Source of the DNA: Homalodisca vitripennis
Taxonomy: Eukaryota; Arthropoda; Insecta; Hemiptera; Cicadellidae
Assembly (NCBI RefSeq): GCF_021130785.1
Contig: NW_025776250.1
Location: forward strand, 1-64,000
Direction of reading: 5' to 3'
DNA: 64,000 nt
The position numbers and the translations under genes are program-made. Below, piece after piece: positions 26,131-35,226 of this stretch (positions within the stretch are counted from its first letter, which is position 1; each line of letters begins with the position of its first letter). The notes under the pieces were generated by a model. The model made no database searches, was not told where the DNA came from, and worked only from the letters and a program-made list of their open reading frames with translations.

Positions 26131-26288
26131 TTACGGTTCAAAGTACTTTGCTTTTATGAATACTTAATAACTTTGAGTGCTCGTACAGTAAAGGAGCACG
26201 GGCTGTTGGGTGAAAATGAATATTTGACCCTCAAAAAGGAGTTTGGCGAGAGGATGGCACCGCTTCAGGATATGGTAGGAAAGAACAA

Positions 26289-27048
26289 AGTTATCACCAT
26301 AGCGACCATAATTTATATCTTTAATTGTCGATTTATAACTATGGTAATACAATACAATTAAATGTACTATGCCACTGTATATATATGTTATAAATTTTGT
26401 TTTATTACAATTTTCAGAAAAATTACATTTTACTTTTTTAAAAGCGTTCCTAAGCAATAATGCATAACTATTAATCAATACTTTGTCATATTAAATTATA
26501 TATTACGCTCTACAGTTGGCGGTTCTCGCGTGGCTCGCTGCGTGTAATGCTCGCCATATATACACCAACGCGACCTCTCCACTGTAAGAGCATATATTTC
26601 GTTCCCCTTGGTGGCATTTAAAATTTATTAACAAATATTTCAAAATTCGTTAGTCTTACAACATTATAAATATAATAATATTTCATTATTCACTTACATA
26701 ACTAGCTGTCATGTATCCTATTTGTTTAAATTTTTTTTTAAATAAATTAGCTATTTTTAGTGTTGGGTAAATATTCTTTGTTAATTTTACAAACTTTAAT
26801 TTTGGACGAGATATATTTTAATCAATAGAATATATGCTGTGCTGTTTAATCAATAGAATAGTAAAATAAATATTATCTTTTTTTATAAAACAGCAAACGC
26901 TAATAACTCTAAAATTACTTTTTCAAAAAAAGTTAGTGACATAAACATAAAATAAATTAGTGTGATAAATTAGTAAATGAAATTTTTTTGAAACATGTAC
27001 AATTGGAATATGCCTTCATTTTTCAGAAAATTATAATAAAACAAAATG

Positions 27049-27110
<62 letters not shown>

Positions 27111-27207
27111 TATATATACAGTGGCATAGTACATTTAATTGTATTATATTACCATAGTTATAAATCGACAGTTAAAGATATAAATTATGGTCGCTATGAT
27201 GATAACT
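26289..27207. mobile_element. TIR element with ~150-bp near-identical arms
   Basis: The left arm (about 26,289-26,435) and the reverse complement of the right arm (about 27,005-27,207) agree almost base for base. Both begin agttatca-catagcgacc and carry tcgatttataactatggtaa. The right arm is lengthened by a (TA)n expansion at 27,052-27,107. The roughly 560-bp interior has a small G+C-rich patch at 26,505-26,590 and no transposase. Frames at 26,164-26,478 and 26,173-26,361 are arm sequence and are not genes. High arm identity suggests a fairly recent insertion or arm conversion. Confidence 0.85.
27052..27107. repeat. (TA)n microsatellite
   Basis: Uninterrupted TA dinucleotides of about 56 bp inside the right arm of the TIR element. 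Confidence 0.98.
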
Positions 27208-28317
27208 CCTGCAAATAAATGATTTCAGTGTAAAATTAATCACCAAACTGTAAGTGCAACGCGATACAAACATAAAAATATACAGTTCACTTGTGATGTA
27301 AGAATTATACGGAAGAATAATTTGACCTGAAGTTCTCTCACCAACTGTTTTGTCTGCACAACAATATTTTTAATTAAAACTACGTCGCTTATTACTGCAA
27401 ATACATTCAAAACTATCAAAGTGTACAATTTATTAATTATTCTACTCTGTCACTACTTAACCTGTAACAGGTTTCATGGGGTATGTTCAGTCTACAGGCA
27501 GAATGTTTACATCACTTTATTATCTGCGCTGATATGGGTTATACTAACTGGTATATATACTGTTAATCTTCATTTGAAATAAAATAGCATTCATAAAATT
27601 CAAATTTAATAAACATTTGTATAAAAAAATGGGTTGGTGGACAGTAAAAATAACAGATATTCTGTATGACACTGTGATCACGTCTTCACCTTACATACAC
27701 ACGCAAGATATAGAACTGATTTTCTCCACGGGACTGCCTAGGGTTGGTGTTGAACAATATTCAGAACACAAGTCACTACACCTACTACAGGTTAAAATAC
27801 AAACATTGCAAAAAGAGAGATTAAAACTAGGTTGTATTCCTGTGACAACGCAACGAGAATTCCACCAAAAGGGGAAGTACATAAAAATGGTATTATGTGA
27901 TCAAACTTGAACTGCAGCGGAAGCGAAGGTGCAAAGCTACATACATGATAGTGAGAAAGGACTAACCATAGATTGCCAAGCTCAGTACGAGAGTAAAGCT
28001 CAAGCGAAAATTCCGCTCGGCTGCAGGGGATACTACCCGCTACAATACAAACCGAGAGGAATCGGGGTATTTCCCGTTCAGAACATAGCGTGATCTCGGA
28101 CCAGTCAGATGCTATAAAGTAGATCAGTTGATCACTGCAATTTGCATTCTGTACCTAGTGGGTTAGGGTTAGGGTAATTGAAAATACAAAATTTAAATAT
28201 TACAATATATAAATTTATCTAAATCTTGATACTTACTGCGGATAGACAGTCTATAGTTCATCAAGAAAATAAGTGTTTACATCCCCCAGCCGACAAAAGA
28301 TGAATTGTGTCAACATG
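27208..28317. other. Anonymous DNA with one doubtful frame
   Basis: The frame 27,617-27,910 gains a proper ATG only at 27,629 (93 codons) and resembles nothing known to me. A moderately G+C-rich stretch at 27,905-28,130 could be transposon-derived or exonic, but no frame supports it. Confidence 0.35.
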
Positions 28318-28395
28318 CTGAGAGATAGGCCTGAATGACAACCAAGTTTCATGGATGGACATTTACGATCATGGAACTCATTTTCTATTAGGAAA
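28318..28395 (+). repeat. Fragment of dispersed family P
   Basis: The segment with atggatggacatttacgatcatggaactc matches the central word of the repeats at 1,830, 43,780, 48,220 and 52,730 (gagtgacatgcaccatcatc type). Confidence 0.55.
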
Positions 28396-28469
28396 TAAAG
28401 CTTTATAACAAGATGTTTTGGCTTAGTTCTACAATAGGATTCACCTGTAAGTGCAGTTTAGTGAGGAGC

Positions 28470-28640
28470 CTATTTGTCACGTGACCTTGGAGCAGCCGAC
28501 GAGTGTTGAGCGACGTTGCCAAACTTGTTCCCCGATGACACAACAGTGTTTCGTGTCGGACGGCAGTTGATATGTCATGTGGCAACGTCGCGCGGGCATG
28601 TCCACTTTACTAGTCACCACCAACTGCACACTTTCGTGAC
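28470..28640. other. CpG-rich patch
   Basis: A 170-bp patch is unusually rich in CG dinucleotides for this window (for example ggcaacgtcgcgcgggc at 28,581). It could be an unmethylated promoter-like island or part of an unrecognised transposon. No start signal or frame decides between them; the minus-strand frame 28,403-28,585 has no known relatives that I recognise. Confidence 0.3.
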
Positions 28641-29099
28641 TCCTACTGTAGTGAAAACTTTTACATTAATTTATGGCTAACGATGATGGCAGTGAGAAAA
28701 ATAATAGGTGAATAAATTTGTAAGCAGACTGAGGTCAATTATATAAAATTTTTATTTTAAAATGTGGTAAGAATTTCATAACATTATATTATCCTCTAAA
28801 TACTTCTCTGTTATTTATTAATGTCTCATAACTGGTAAACCTTATAAAAGTGTATATTGTGACAGAACATACGGTAATTTTTAATATGTATACAAAGTAA
28901 GAGTTCGCCAGACCACATGTTACGTGACAGTCTTCGCTGAAATTGTATGTAAAATCTCGAGTCAATATAGCATTTCATTATGCTCCATATGTTACTAAGT
29001 CAAATGTTAAGATTTCATTTGATATATTCCGATTTTTATAAATTCATATATTCTGTTATTTTTCCTTTAATATCATGGTTACACATTTTTTGTTCTCTT
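28641..29099. other. AT-rich spacer
   Basis: No feature recognised. Confidence 0.4.
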
Positions 29100-29420
29100 C
29101 CGGAGTGAACATTATATTGGATGGGTATGGTTGAGGGTTGGGTTCGCCTTCTATCAAGATCCATGAGGGGGGATTTAGGTCATTAATTTCAGCCATGTCA
29201 TCTTGGAAGACGTGGAAGTCAGATCTGTATTAGCCTCTCCAGTTAAAGCGGAGGTTGGTACAGCCTTATATCTAGAATAGCAAAACCCTTAACACGTAGA
29301 GAGTCTCACCACCTCCAACAATCATCTCCCGCAGTAGACTACACCTGTCTATCATTGCACACCTACATCGCGATATGCTGCGCCGCCGGGGTCCTGGACA
29401 TCCATAAGGTTTTCCAGATA
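29100..29420 (-). repeat. Inverted partner of the 10.25-10.69 kb repeat
   Basis: The reverse complement of this G+C-richer segment follows the same order of words as 10,365-10,660. These include ccttatggatgtccag, a gagatgattgttggag segment and cctcatggatct followed by gaaggcg. Non-coding. Confidence 0.75.
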
Positions 29421-29710
29421 TTAGTGACACATTTGTTTTTGCTGTACCAAGTATAGTTTGAATTGGAAGTTATTAATGAGCCAGAAGTGGCCCTGATGGA
29501 GTTTCGTTGAACTGCAGACTAGTAACTTAAATTGAAAGTTGATTTGGGACCTTGTAATAAAAGAGAAAAACCATTTATTAGTGAGCACTTACGTAATTAT
29601 GCAAATTTATATCAAAAAATTCGTTAACGTGTTCTTGACAAATTTCCACTCATATTTTTGAATTTTAAAACCTTAATTTCTTTGATTTAATATACAATAA
29701 CCTACATTCA
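29421..29710. other. Spacer
   Basis: No feature recognised. Confidence 0.35.
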
Positions 29711-30827
29711 GCTTAGTCTTATTCCACCCACTTCCCAGTGCACTGTATGAAATCATACGCTTGACTCCTGATAGTCCTTCTGAAGATATCGAAGAAAGTC
29801 TGCGACTAAGAGTCTTAAAACGAACACTCTACATTGTGTGACATCAGAGAAACCTAGACTAAAGTTCAAGTGTTATTTATATGAAGAGGTGACAGGATCT
29901 GGGTGGAGAGTGAAATTGAGCAGAACTGAACATTTGCATTGAATCAACTCTTTCCACCATAGCTACATTCGCTGCGCTCGTTTTCAACCTCGGGATTCTT
30001 ATAAAGCATGCATATTCCCGTTGTAAATCTGATGTAATATTGTGTATGTCACATCTTCGATTCACATCCCCTATATTCCTCTCTATCCTTGATCACTAAA
30101 GTATGAACGCACTCCACTCGATGTTTTCCTTTGCTCTCATAAGAATTTACTCTGTGTCTGGTGTATTGTTTCTGTACAATACGCAATGTTTACTCAGGCT
30201 TACTATATTGTTTCCCGCGAATTGTGGTCTCGGAGAGAATCTGATATTATTCCTAGTACAATGCCGTTATAACCCTCAGTTTTGCCCTATCCCTCTGTTA
30301 TTATTCATCAACCACTGCAAGCAACGTATCCTGTTGTATATCCTGCTCTTGTGCAGCAATCATTCACTGGTGTTCTATCCAGTAAACGTTTAAAAATTAC
30401 TTTTGACATTTGCACTCAATTACTGATACACATTTTGTAGTTATTATTTGCTAAAATTTCTTATTACAAGTAGTATTACTCTTTTGAACAAAAAATATCT
30501 ATAATATTAATGTACCTTAATTGAGTAATTTTCACAAATTCTTTAAAAAATGAGAAAGATTTTAGTTGAATCACACAAAGCAAAGAATTGGTCCTTAGAA
30601 AAATAATTGTTTTTTTAATGTATTAAAAATACAATAAATCTTGTAGTCTTGATTAAACTTTCAGTATAAATAGCTTAAATATTATCATGTGTTAAATATT
30701 AAAACTTGTTGATCCCATAAATCTAATTTAATCAATTCATTCTCCCCTAATTTAATTAAATCTCCTATGAGATATATGGTAATTTATATGGTAATTTTTC
30801 CACTCACTTGGAAAATAAACGGCTATA

Positions 30828-30962
30828 GTTAATTACAAAGTGGCTACTATTCAACCCGTGAAGAAATCTAAAGTCCTTTGTGAATTTCGTCTGCAATCTG
30901 GCACTGTTACAGATTTGACATCTGGAAGAGCTGCTACAAAATTCAACTACGAAGACGTTTAG
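30828..30962 (+). pseudogene. Possible captured coding fragment at inner arm edge
   Basis: A 44-codon stretch ending in TAG reads like protein (…ATIQPVKKSKVLCEFRLQ… to …GRAATKFNYEDV). It crosses from the left arm into the loop. Its first part is also present in the right arm with replacements. There is no start codon, and I cannot assign a family. Confidence 0.25.
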
Positions 30963-31952
30963 CACGAACAATTTTTATTGCTTCAACATTACAATTTCTA
31001 CCTAACAAAGGTCCAATTCCAGTCCAAATTTAGGTTGCAGCAGAATGTGTTTAAGTTGACCACTCAATCTTCACTGTTTTTATTTTATTATAAATAACTT
31101 TTCTGATTCTCTTTTAAAGCTATCTAATAATAGGTTTTGTAGTCTAATGTCCTATGGTTCAAGACCTCGCTTTTTACCATCAGCAGATATTGAAAGTGTT
31201 TTTAATCACCTGTAAAAGTCAAGAATAATAATGTAAACAGGAGATAGTAAATTTTTGTTGTTATTTATATGTAACAGTCAGTTACACTTTGCAAATTCCA
31301 TGTTACGTTAAAAATATTTTCTTTTTCAGGATTTGTTTTTATTGTGATTTTATCAACTATAGTAAAATGCCACTATGTATGATAATGTCTGGTAACTGAG
31401 ACGCTAAGGACTTACACCTTTCTCTCCCTTTAGATTTATAACTATTTAAACTGGCCTGAAAAATTTCAAATTTACTAAAACCGTTGGAGCTATTAAAACA
31501 TCAGAAAATATTGAAGAAAAGTTAAAAAAATGTAATTAAAAAAGTGTCACTCACCTTCTTTAATATAAATTTAAATGTATCGATAGATTTTAACATATTT
31601 CAGTTATTTATCTCAGAATAGTTTGGAATGTCATTTCAAGAATATGCTCATTATGTCCTTGTTTTTCAAAAAGAAATTGTCTGCGAAGCGGCTGGTAACG
31701 TCTAGTACAAAATAAAATGAAATAATAAGTAATATTTGATTTTAATTGGTCTTATAAGCTAAATAAACGTACGTCATAATACCAATATGAAACAAGTGAT
31801 ATTTATTATTATTTAGGTGTTTTTAAAATGACTTACTAAATTTACAAATTTTGTTAAGGCATGCCCCTTATAATCGCAGAAGTTTGTTTTAATACATTAA
31901 TAATGATTCTTAAAAACTATTAATTTGTTTGAAATTTAATCTGCATCTACTG

Positions 31953-32465
31953 ATTACAAGGAAACATTCGTTTATCGATCTACCCTCGTGGTTAGTGGTG
32001 GACACTAGACTGGCTAGCGTGGACATGTGGGTGTATCTTCTATTGTCCGCTTAGACTGGAGAAGTTACGTCAAAGCTGGCTTTCCTTTCTCTCAAGGTGA
32101 GATTATTGAGATACAGCCCGCTATTACAAGGAAACATTCGTATATCGATCTACCCTCGTGGTTAGTGGTGGACACTAGACTGGCTAGCGTGAACATGTGG
32201 GTGTATCTTCTATTGTCCGCTCAGACTGGAGAAGTTACGACAAAGCTGGCTTTCCTTTCTCTCAAGGTGAGATTATTGAGATACAGCCCGCTATTACAAG
32301 GAAACATTCGTATATCGATCTACCCTCGTGGTTAGTGGTGGACACTAGACTGGCTAGCGTGAACATGTGGGTGTATCTTCTATTGTCCGCTCAGACTGGA
32401 GAAGTTACGACAAAGCTGGCTTTCCTTTCTCTCAAGGTGAGATTATTGAGATACAGCCCGCTATT
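31953..32465 (+). repeat. Tandem array, three copies of a 170-bp unit
   Basis: Units begin at 31,953, 32,123 and 32,293. Copies 2 and 3 appear identical, and copy 1 differs at about four bases. The period is not a multiple of three, so the overlapping frames at 32,027-32,472 are artefacts of repeating sequence. The array sits inside the loop of the foldback element. Confidence 0.97.
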
Positions 32466-32903
32466 CTCATAGGATCGCGACAGAAGAATATTTTCTCAGT
32501 TACTTCCTAAGTAAAAAATAAAATAACAATAACAGAATTGAATCCAATTCTGACGAGGAGAATTGACGAGGACTTTAGATTTGTTCACGGGTTGAATAAT
32601 AGCCACTTTGTAATTAACTATAGCCGTTAATTTTCCAAGTGAGTGGAATCGTAAATTACCATATATCTCTTAGAAGATTTAATTAAATCAGGGGAGAATA
32701 AATTGATTAAATTAGATTTATTGGATGAAAAAATTTTAATATTTAAAACATGATAATATTTAAGCTATGTATACTGAAAGTTTAATCAATAATACGATAT
32801 TTATTGTATTTTTACTACATTAATAGACCCTTATTTTATTAAGAACTAATTCTTTGCTTTGTGTAATTCAAATATGATCTTTCTCATTTTTTATTGATGT
32901 TGT

Positions 32904-32909
<6 letters not shown>

Positions 32910-32968
<59 letters not shown>
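32910..32968. repeat. (TA)n microsatellite
   Basis: A pure TA run of about 59 bp in the right foldback arm. The corresponding point of the left arm has no such run. Confidence 0.98.
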
Positions 32969-32973
<5 letters not shown>

Positions 32974-33808
32974 GATATATTATATATATTATATTATAGA
33001 TATTTATTGTTCAAAATAGTAATACTACTTGTAATAAGAAATTTTAGCAAATAATAACTACAACATGTGTATCAGTAATTCAGTGCAAATGTCAAAAGTA
33101 TTTTGGATAGAACACCAGCGAGTGATTGCTTGCACAAGAGCAGGACATACAACAGGATATGTTGCTTGCAGTGGTTGATGAATAATAACAGAGGGATAGG
33201 GCAAAACTGAGGGTTATAACGGCATTGTACTAGGAATAATATAACATTCTCTCCGAGACCACAATTCGCGGGGAAACTATATATTATGCCTGAGTAAACA
33301 TTGCGTATTGTACACAAACTATACACCAGACACAGAGTAAATTTTATGAGAGCAAAGGAAAACATCGAGTGGAGTGCGTTCATACTTTAGTGATCAAGGA
33401 TTGACAGGAATAGAGGGCATGTGAATCGAAGATATGACATACACTATATTACATCAGATTTGCAGCGGGAATATGAATACTTTATAAGAATCCCGAGGTT
33501 GAAAACGAGCGCAGCGAATGTAGCTGTGGTGGGAAGGGTTGATTCAATGCAAATGTTCAGTTCAGCTCCATTTCACTCTCCACCCAGATCCTGTAACCTC
33601 TTCATCTAAAGAACACTTGAACTTTAGTCTAGGTTTCTCTGATGTCACACGAAGTAGAGTGTTCGTTTTAAGACTCTTAGTCGCAGACTTTCTTCGATAT
33701 CTTCAGAAGGACTATCAGGTTACAGGAGTCAAGCGTATGATGTCATACAGTGCACTGGGAAGAGGGTGGAATGAGACTAAGCCAGTAGCGTAGCCAGAAA
33801 TTTCGTTC

Positions 33809-33840
33809 GGGGGGGGGTCCGAAACCGGGGGATCCGGGGG
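33809..33840 (+). promoter_or_regulatory. G-run leader of the LINE (possible G-quadruplex)
   Basis: Three G runs of 9, 5 and 5 bases lie within 32 bp, directly after the conserved-looking 5' terminus. The 9-base run can supply two tracts of a quadruplex. A role in transcription or template jumping is inference. Confidence 0.5.
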
Positions 33841-34032
33841 ACGTTTTGTGTGTTATTTGGATGTTTATGTGCTGAATGGATGTTTATCTTATCAGAGCTC
33901 CCGTTATCTTTGGTAGAGTTTTAATTTCGCTAAGCAAAGTTTAATTTATGTGTTAGTTACTTTAACTTTAGAGGAAGTAAAATATATTATTTTCATCTTT
34001 TTGTTTTATTTTTCGTACAGTGTTTTTTGAGA

Positions 34033-34959
34033 ATGTCCGTTTGTGGTGTTTGTTCAAAGCCTATTGGAGCTACTAAGTCTAAGTTAGCCTGCAACGATTG
34101 TAGTAGAGATTTTCATGGATCATGGTACAAAATGAGCAAGGCGGACATTGACTGCATCAAGGCCGATGATCTTGTGTGGCGGTGCAATGACTGTAATACC
34201 GACAGAAGGAAAAGTATGCGATTTGAGGCTGAGGCTGGTGAAGGTAAGCTTTCATTGGATGATGTCTTAAAAGCAATAAATGAGTTAAAAACTGTACAAA
34301 AGAACTATAAATCAGGTGTAAACAAGGCTTTCGAGGATTTAAATGAAAAGTTGGTCGAAAACCATAAAGATTTCTTAGTTGAGTGTAAGAAGACCGAGCA
34401 ATATTTTAAGGTTATTGAGGACTTATTGACAGAAAATAGGCAGCTGAAAAATAAAGTGCAGAAGCTGGAGGAAAGACTTGAAGACATGGAACAGTATTCG
34501 AGAGGTAATTGCTTGGAAATACACGGGATTCCACAGGAGCCAAATGAGGACGTGCTCACCGTTGTCAAGGACATGGGTAAGGCGTTAGATATTGATGTTT
34601 CTGACAGTATGATTGACACCTGCCACAGACTGGGTAAGAGGGAGAACAAGGGGAAAAACTATCACGCAGGTATCATTGTCAAGTTCGTGCGTCGTATGGA
34701 TAAAGAAGAGTTTCTGAGAAAACGTCGAGTGAAGCGTAACTTGAACTTGAGCCACATCAACAAGCCCGGAGGTGAGGTCATCTACGTGAATGAGTCGTTA
34801 TCTCCCGAGCGTCGCAGACTCCTAGCCCTGGCGAAGGCGGCGAAACGGGAGAAGGGATACACGTTCTTGTGGATAAGAAACGGCAAAATATTCCTCAGAA
34901 AAGAAGAGGAGGCACCAGTGATCGTTGTAACCAGGCAAGAACATTTATCTAAGTTATGA
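34033..34959 (+). CDS. LINE ORF1 protein (PHD-like finger, coiled coil, FP-like C-terminus)
   Basis: This encodes 308 aa from the ATG at 34,033; a TTG six bases upstream is in frame but not needed. Residues 4-54 form a PHD-like zinc finger: Cys4, Cys7, Cys20, Cys23, His28, then Cys51 and Cys54. The residue expected to be the sixth ligand is Trp31, so the second metal site may be impaired. A heptad-like coiled coil runs about 75-155. It is followed by NCLEIHGIP, the start of an RRM-like domain as in LINE ORF1 proteins, and a basic C-terminal region (YVNESLSPERRRLLALAK, then GYTFLWIRNGKIFLR) related to the baculovirus FP protein family. Such proteins bind their own RNA and form ribonucleoprotein with the ORF2 product. 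There is no stop or frameshift, unlike ORF2. Confidence 0.95.
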   Translation: MSVCGVCSKPIGATKSKLACNDCSRDFHGSWYKMSKADIDCIKADDLVWRCNDCNTDRRKSMRFEAEAGEGKLSLDDVLKAINELKTVQKNYKSGVNKAFEDLNEKLVENHKDFLVECKKTEQYFKVIEDLLTENRQLKNKVQKLEERLEDMEQYSRGNCLEIHGIPQEPNEDVLTVVKDMGKALDIDVSDSMIDTCHRLGKRENKGKNYHAGIIVKFVRRMDKEEFLRKRRVKRNLNLSHINKPGGEVIYVNESLSPERRRLLALAKAAKREKGYTFLWIRNGKIFLRKEEEAPVIVVTRQEHLSKL

Positions 34960-35160
34960 GTAATGTAAGCTGATATTTTGAAACTGGATTCTTTTGTCAT
35001 TTTCTTTGAAGCTAAGCAATTTTTTTAGGTCGTATATTAAGTCTTACTTTCTATTTTTAAAGGCAGTCAAATTAAGTTCTTCTTTTCATTTCAATATAAG
35101 AGTTTCGCTTTATATCACTGTATTTTATTCAATTAACAAAATAAAAATGCATTTAGTTGT

Positions 35161-35162
<2 letters not shown>

Positions 35163-35211
<49 letters not shown>
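35163..35211. repeat. (TA)n microsatellite between ORF1 and ORF2
   Basis: A pure TA run of about 49 bp ends 16 bases before the ORF2 start codon at 35,227. Confidence 0.98.
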
Positions 35212-35215
<4 letters not shown>

Positions 35216-35226
35216 TTTAGGTTAGT

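Larger units (their letters stand above)
29711..33782. mobile_element. Large foldback (long inverted repeat) element
   Basis: The left arm (29,711-30,876) and the right arm (32,571-33,782) are inverted copies of about 1.2 kb. Outer ends are gcttagtct at the left and agactaagc at the right. Inner ends are a tcaacccgtgaa-aaatctaaagtcc segment and its complement. Identity looks near 90%, with indels and a (TA)n expansion only in the right arm. The loop of about 1.7 kb includes a three-copy 170-bp array. Paired frames in the arms (30,103-30,393 with 33,383-33,072; 30,065-29,877 with 33,421-33,609) differ by replacements and frameshifts and do not look selected. No transposase was recognised, so this is either a non-autonomous foldback transposon or an inverted segmental duplication. 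Confidence 0.85.

Noticed and set aside
27617..27910. 97-codon frame
   Set aside because: Begins at TTG, with the true ATG at 27,629. No recognised domain, and the context is repeat-rich.
28159..28173. gggttagggttaggg, telomere-like repeat
   Set aside because: Only about two units, and insects usually use TTAGG; too short to mean an internal telomere.
31953..32465. CRISPR-like array
   Set aside because: Units are direct tandem copies with no unique spacers, in a eukaryotic setting.
32027..32472. Two overlapping 91-102 codon frames with repeated protein
   Set aside because: They are readings of the 170-bp tandem array in different frames, produced by a period that is not a multiple of three.
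30103..33609. Paired open frames in the foldback arms (about 62 and 96-103 codons)
   Set aside because: They exist in both arms only because the arms are copies. Differences include many replacements and a frameshift, one frame pair lacks ATG starts, and no domain is recognised.
34305..35000. Antisense frames of 114 and 72 codons over LINE ORF1
   Set aside because: Shadows of the real ORF1 on the plus strand.
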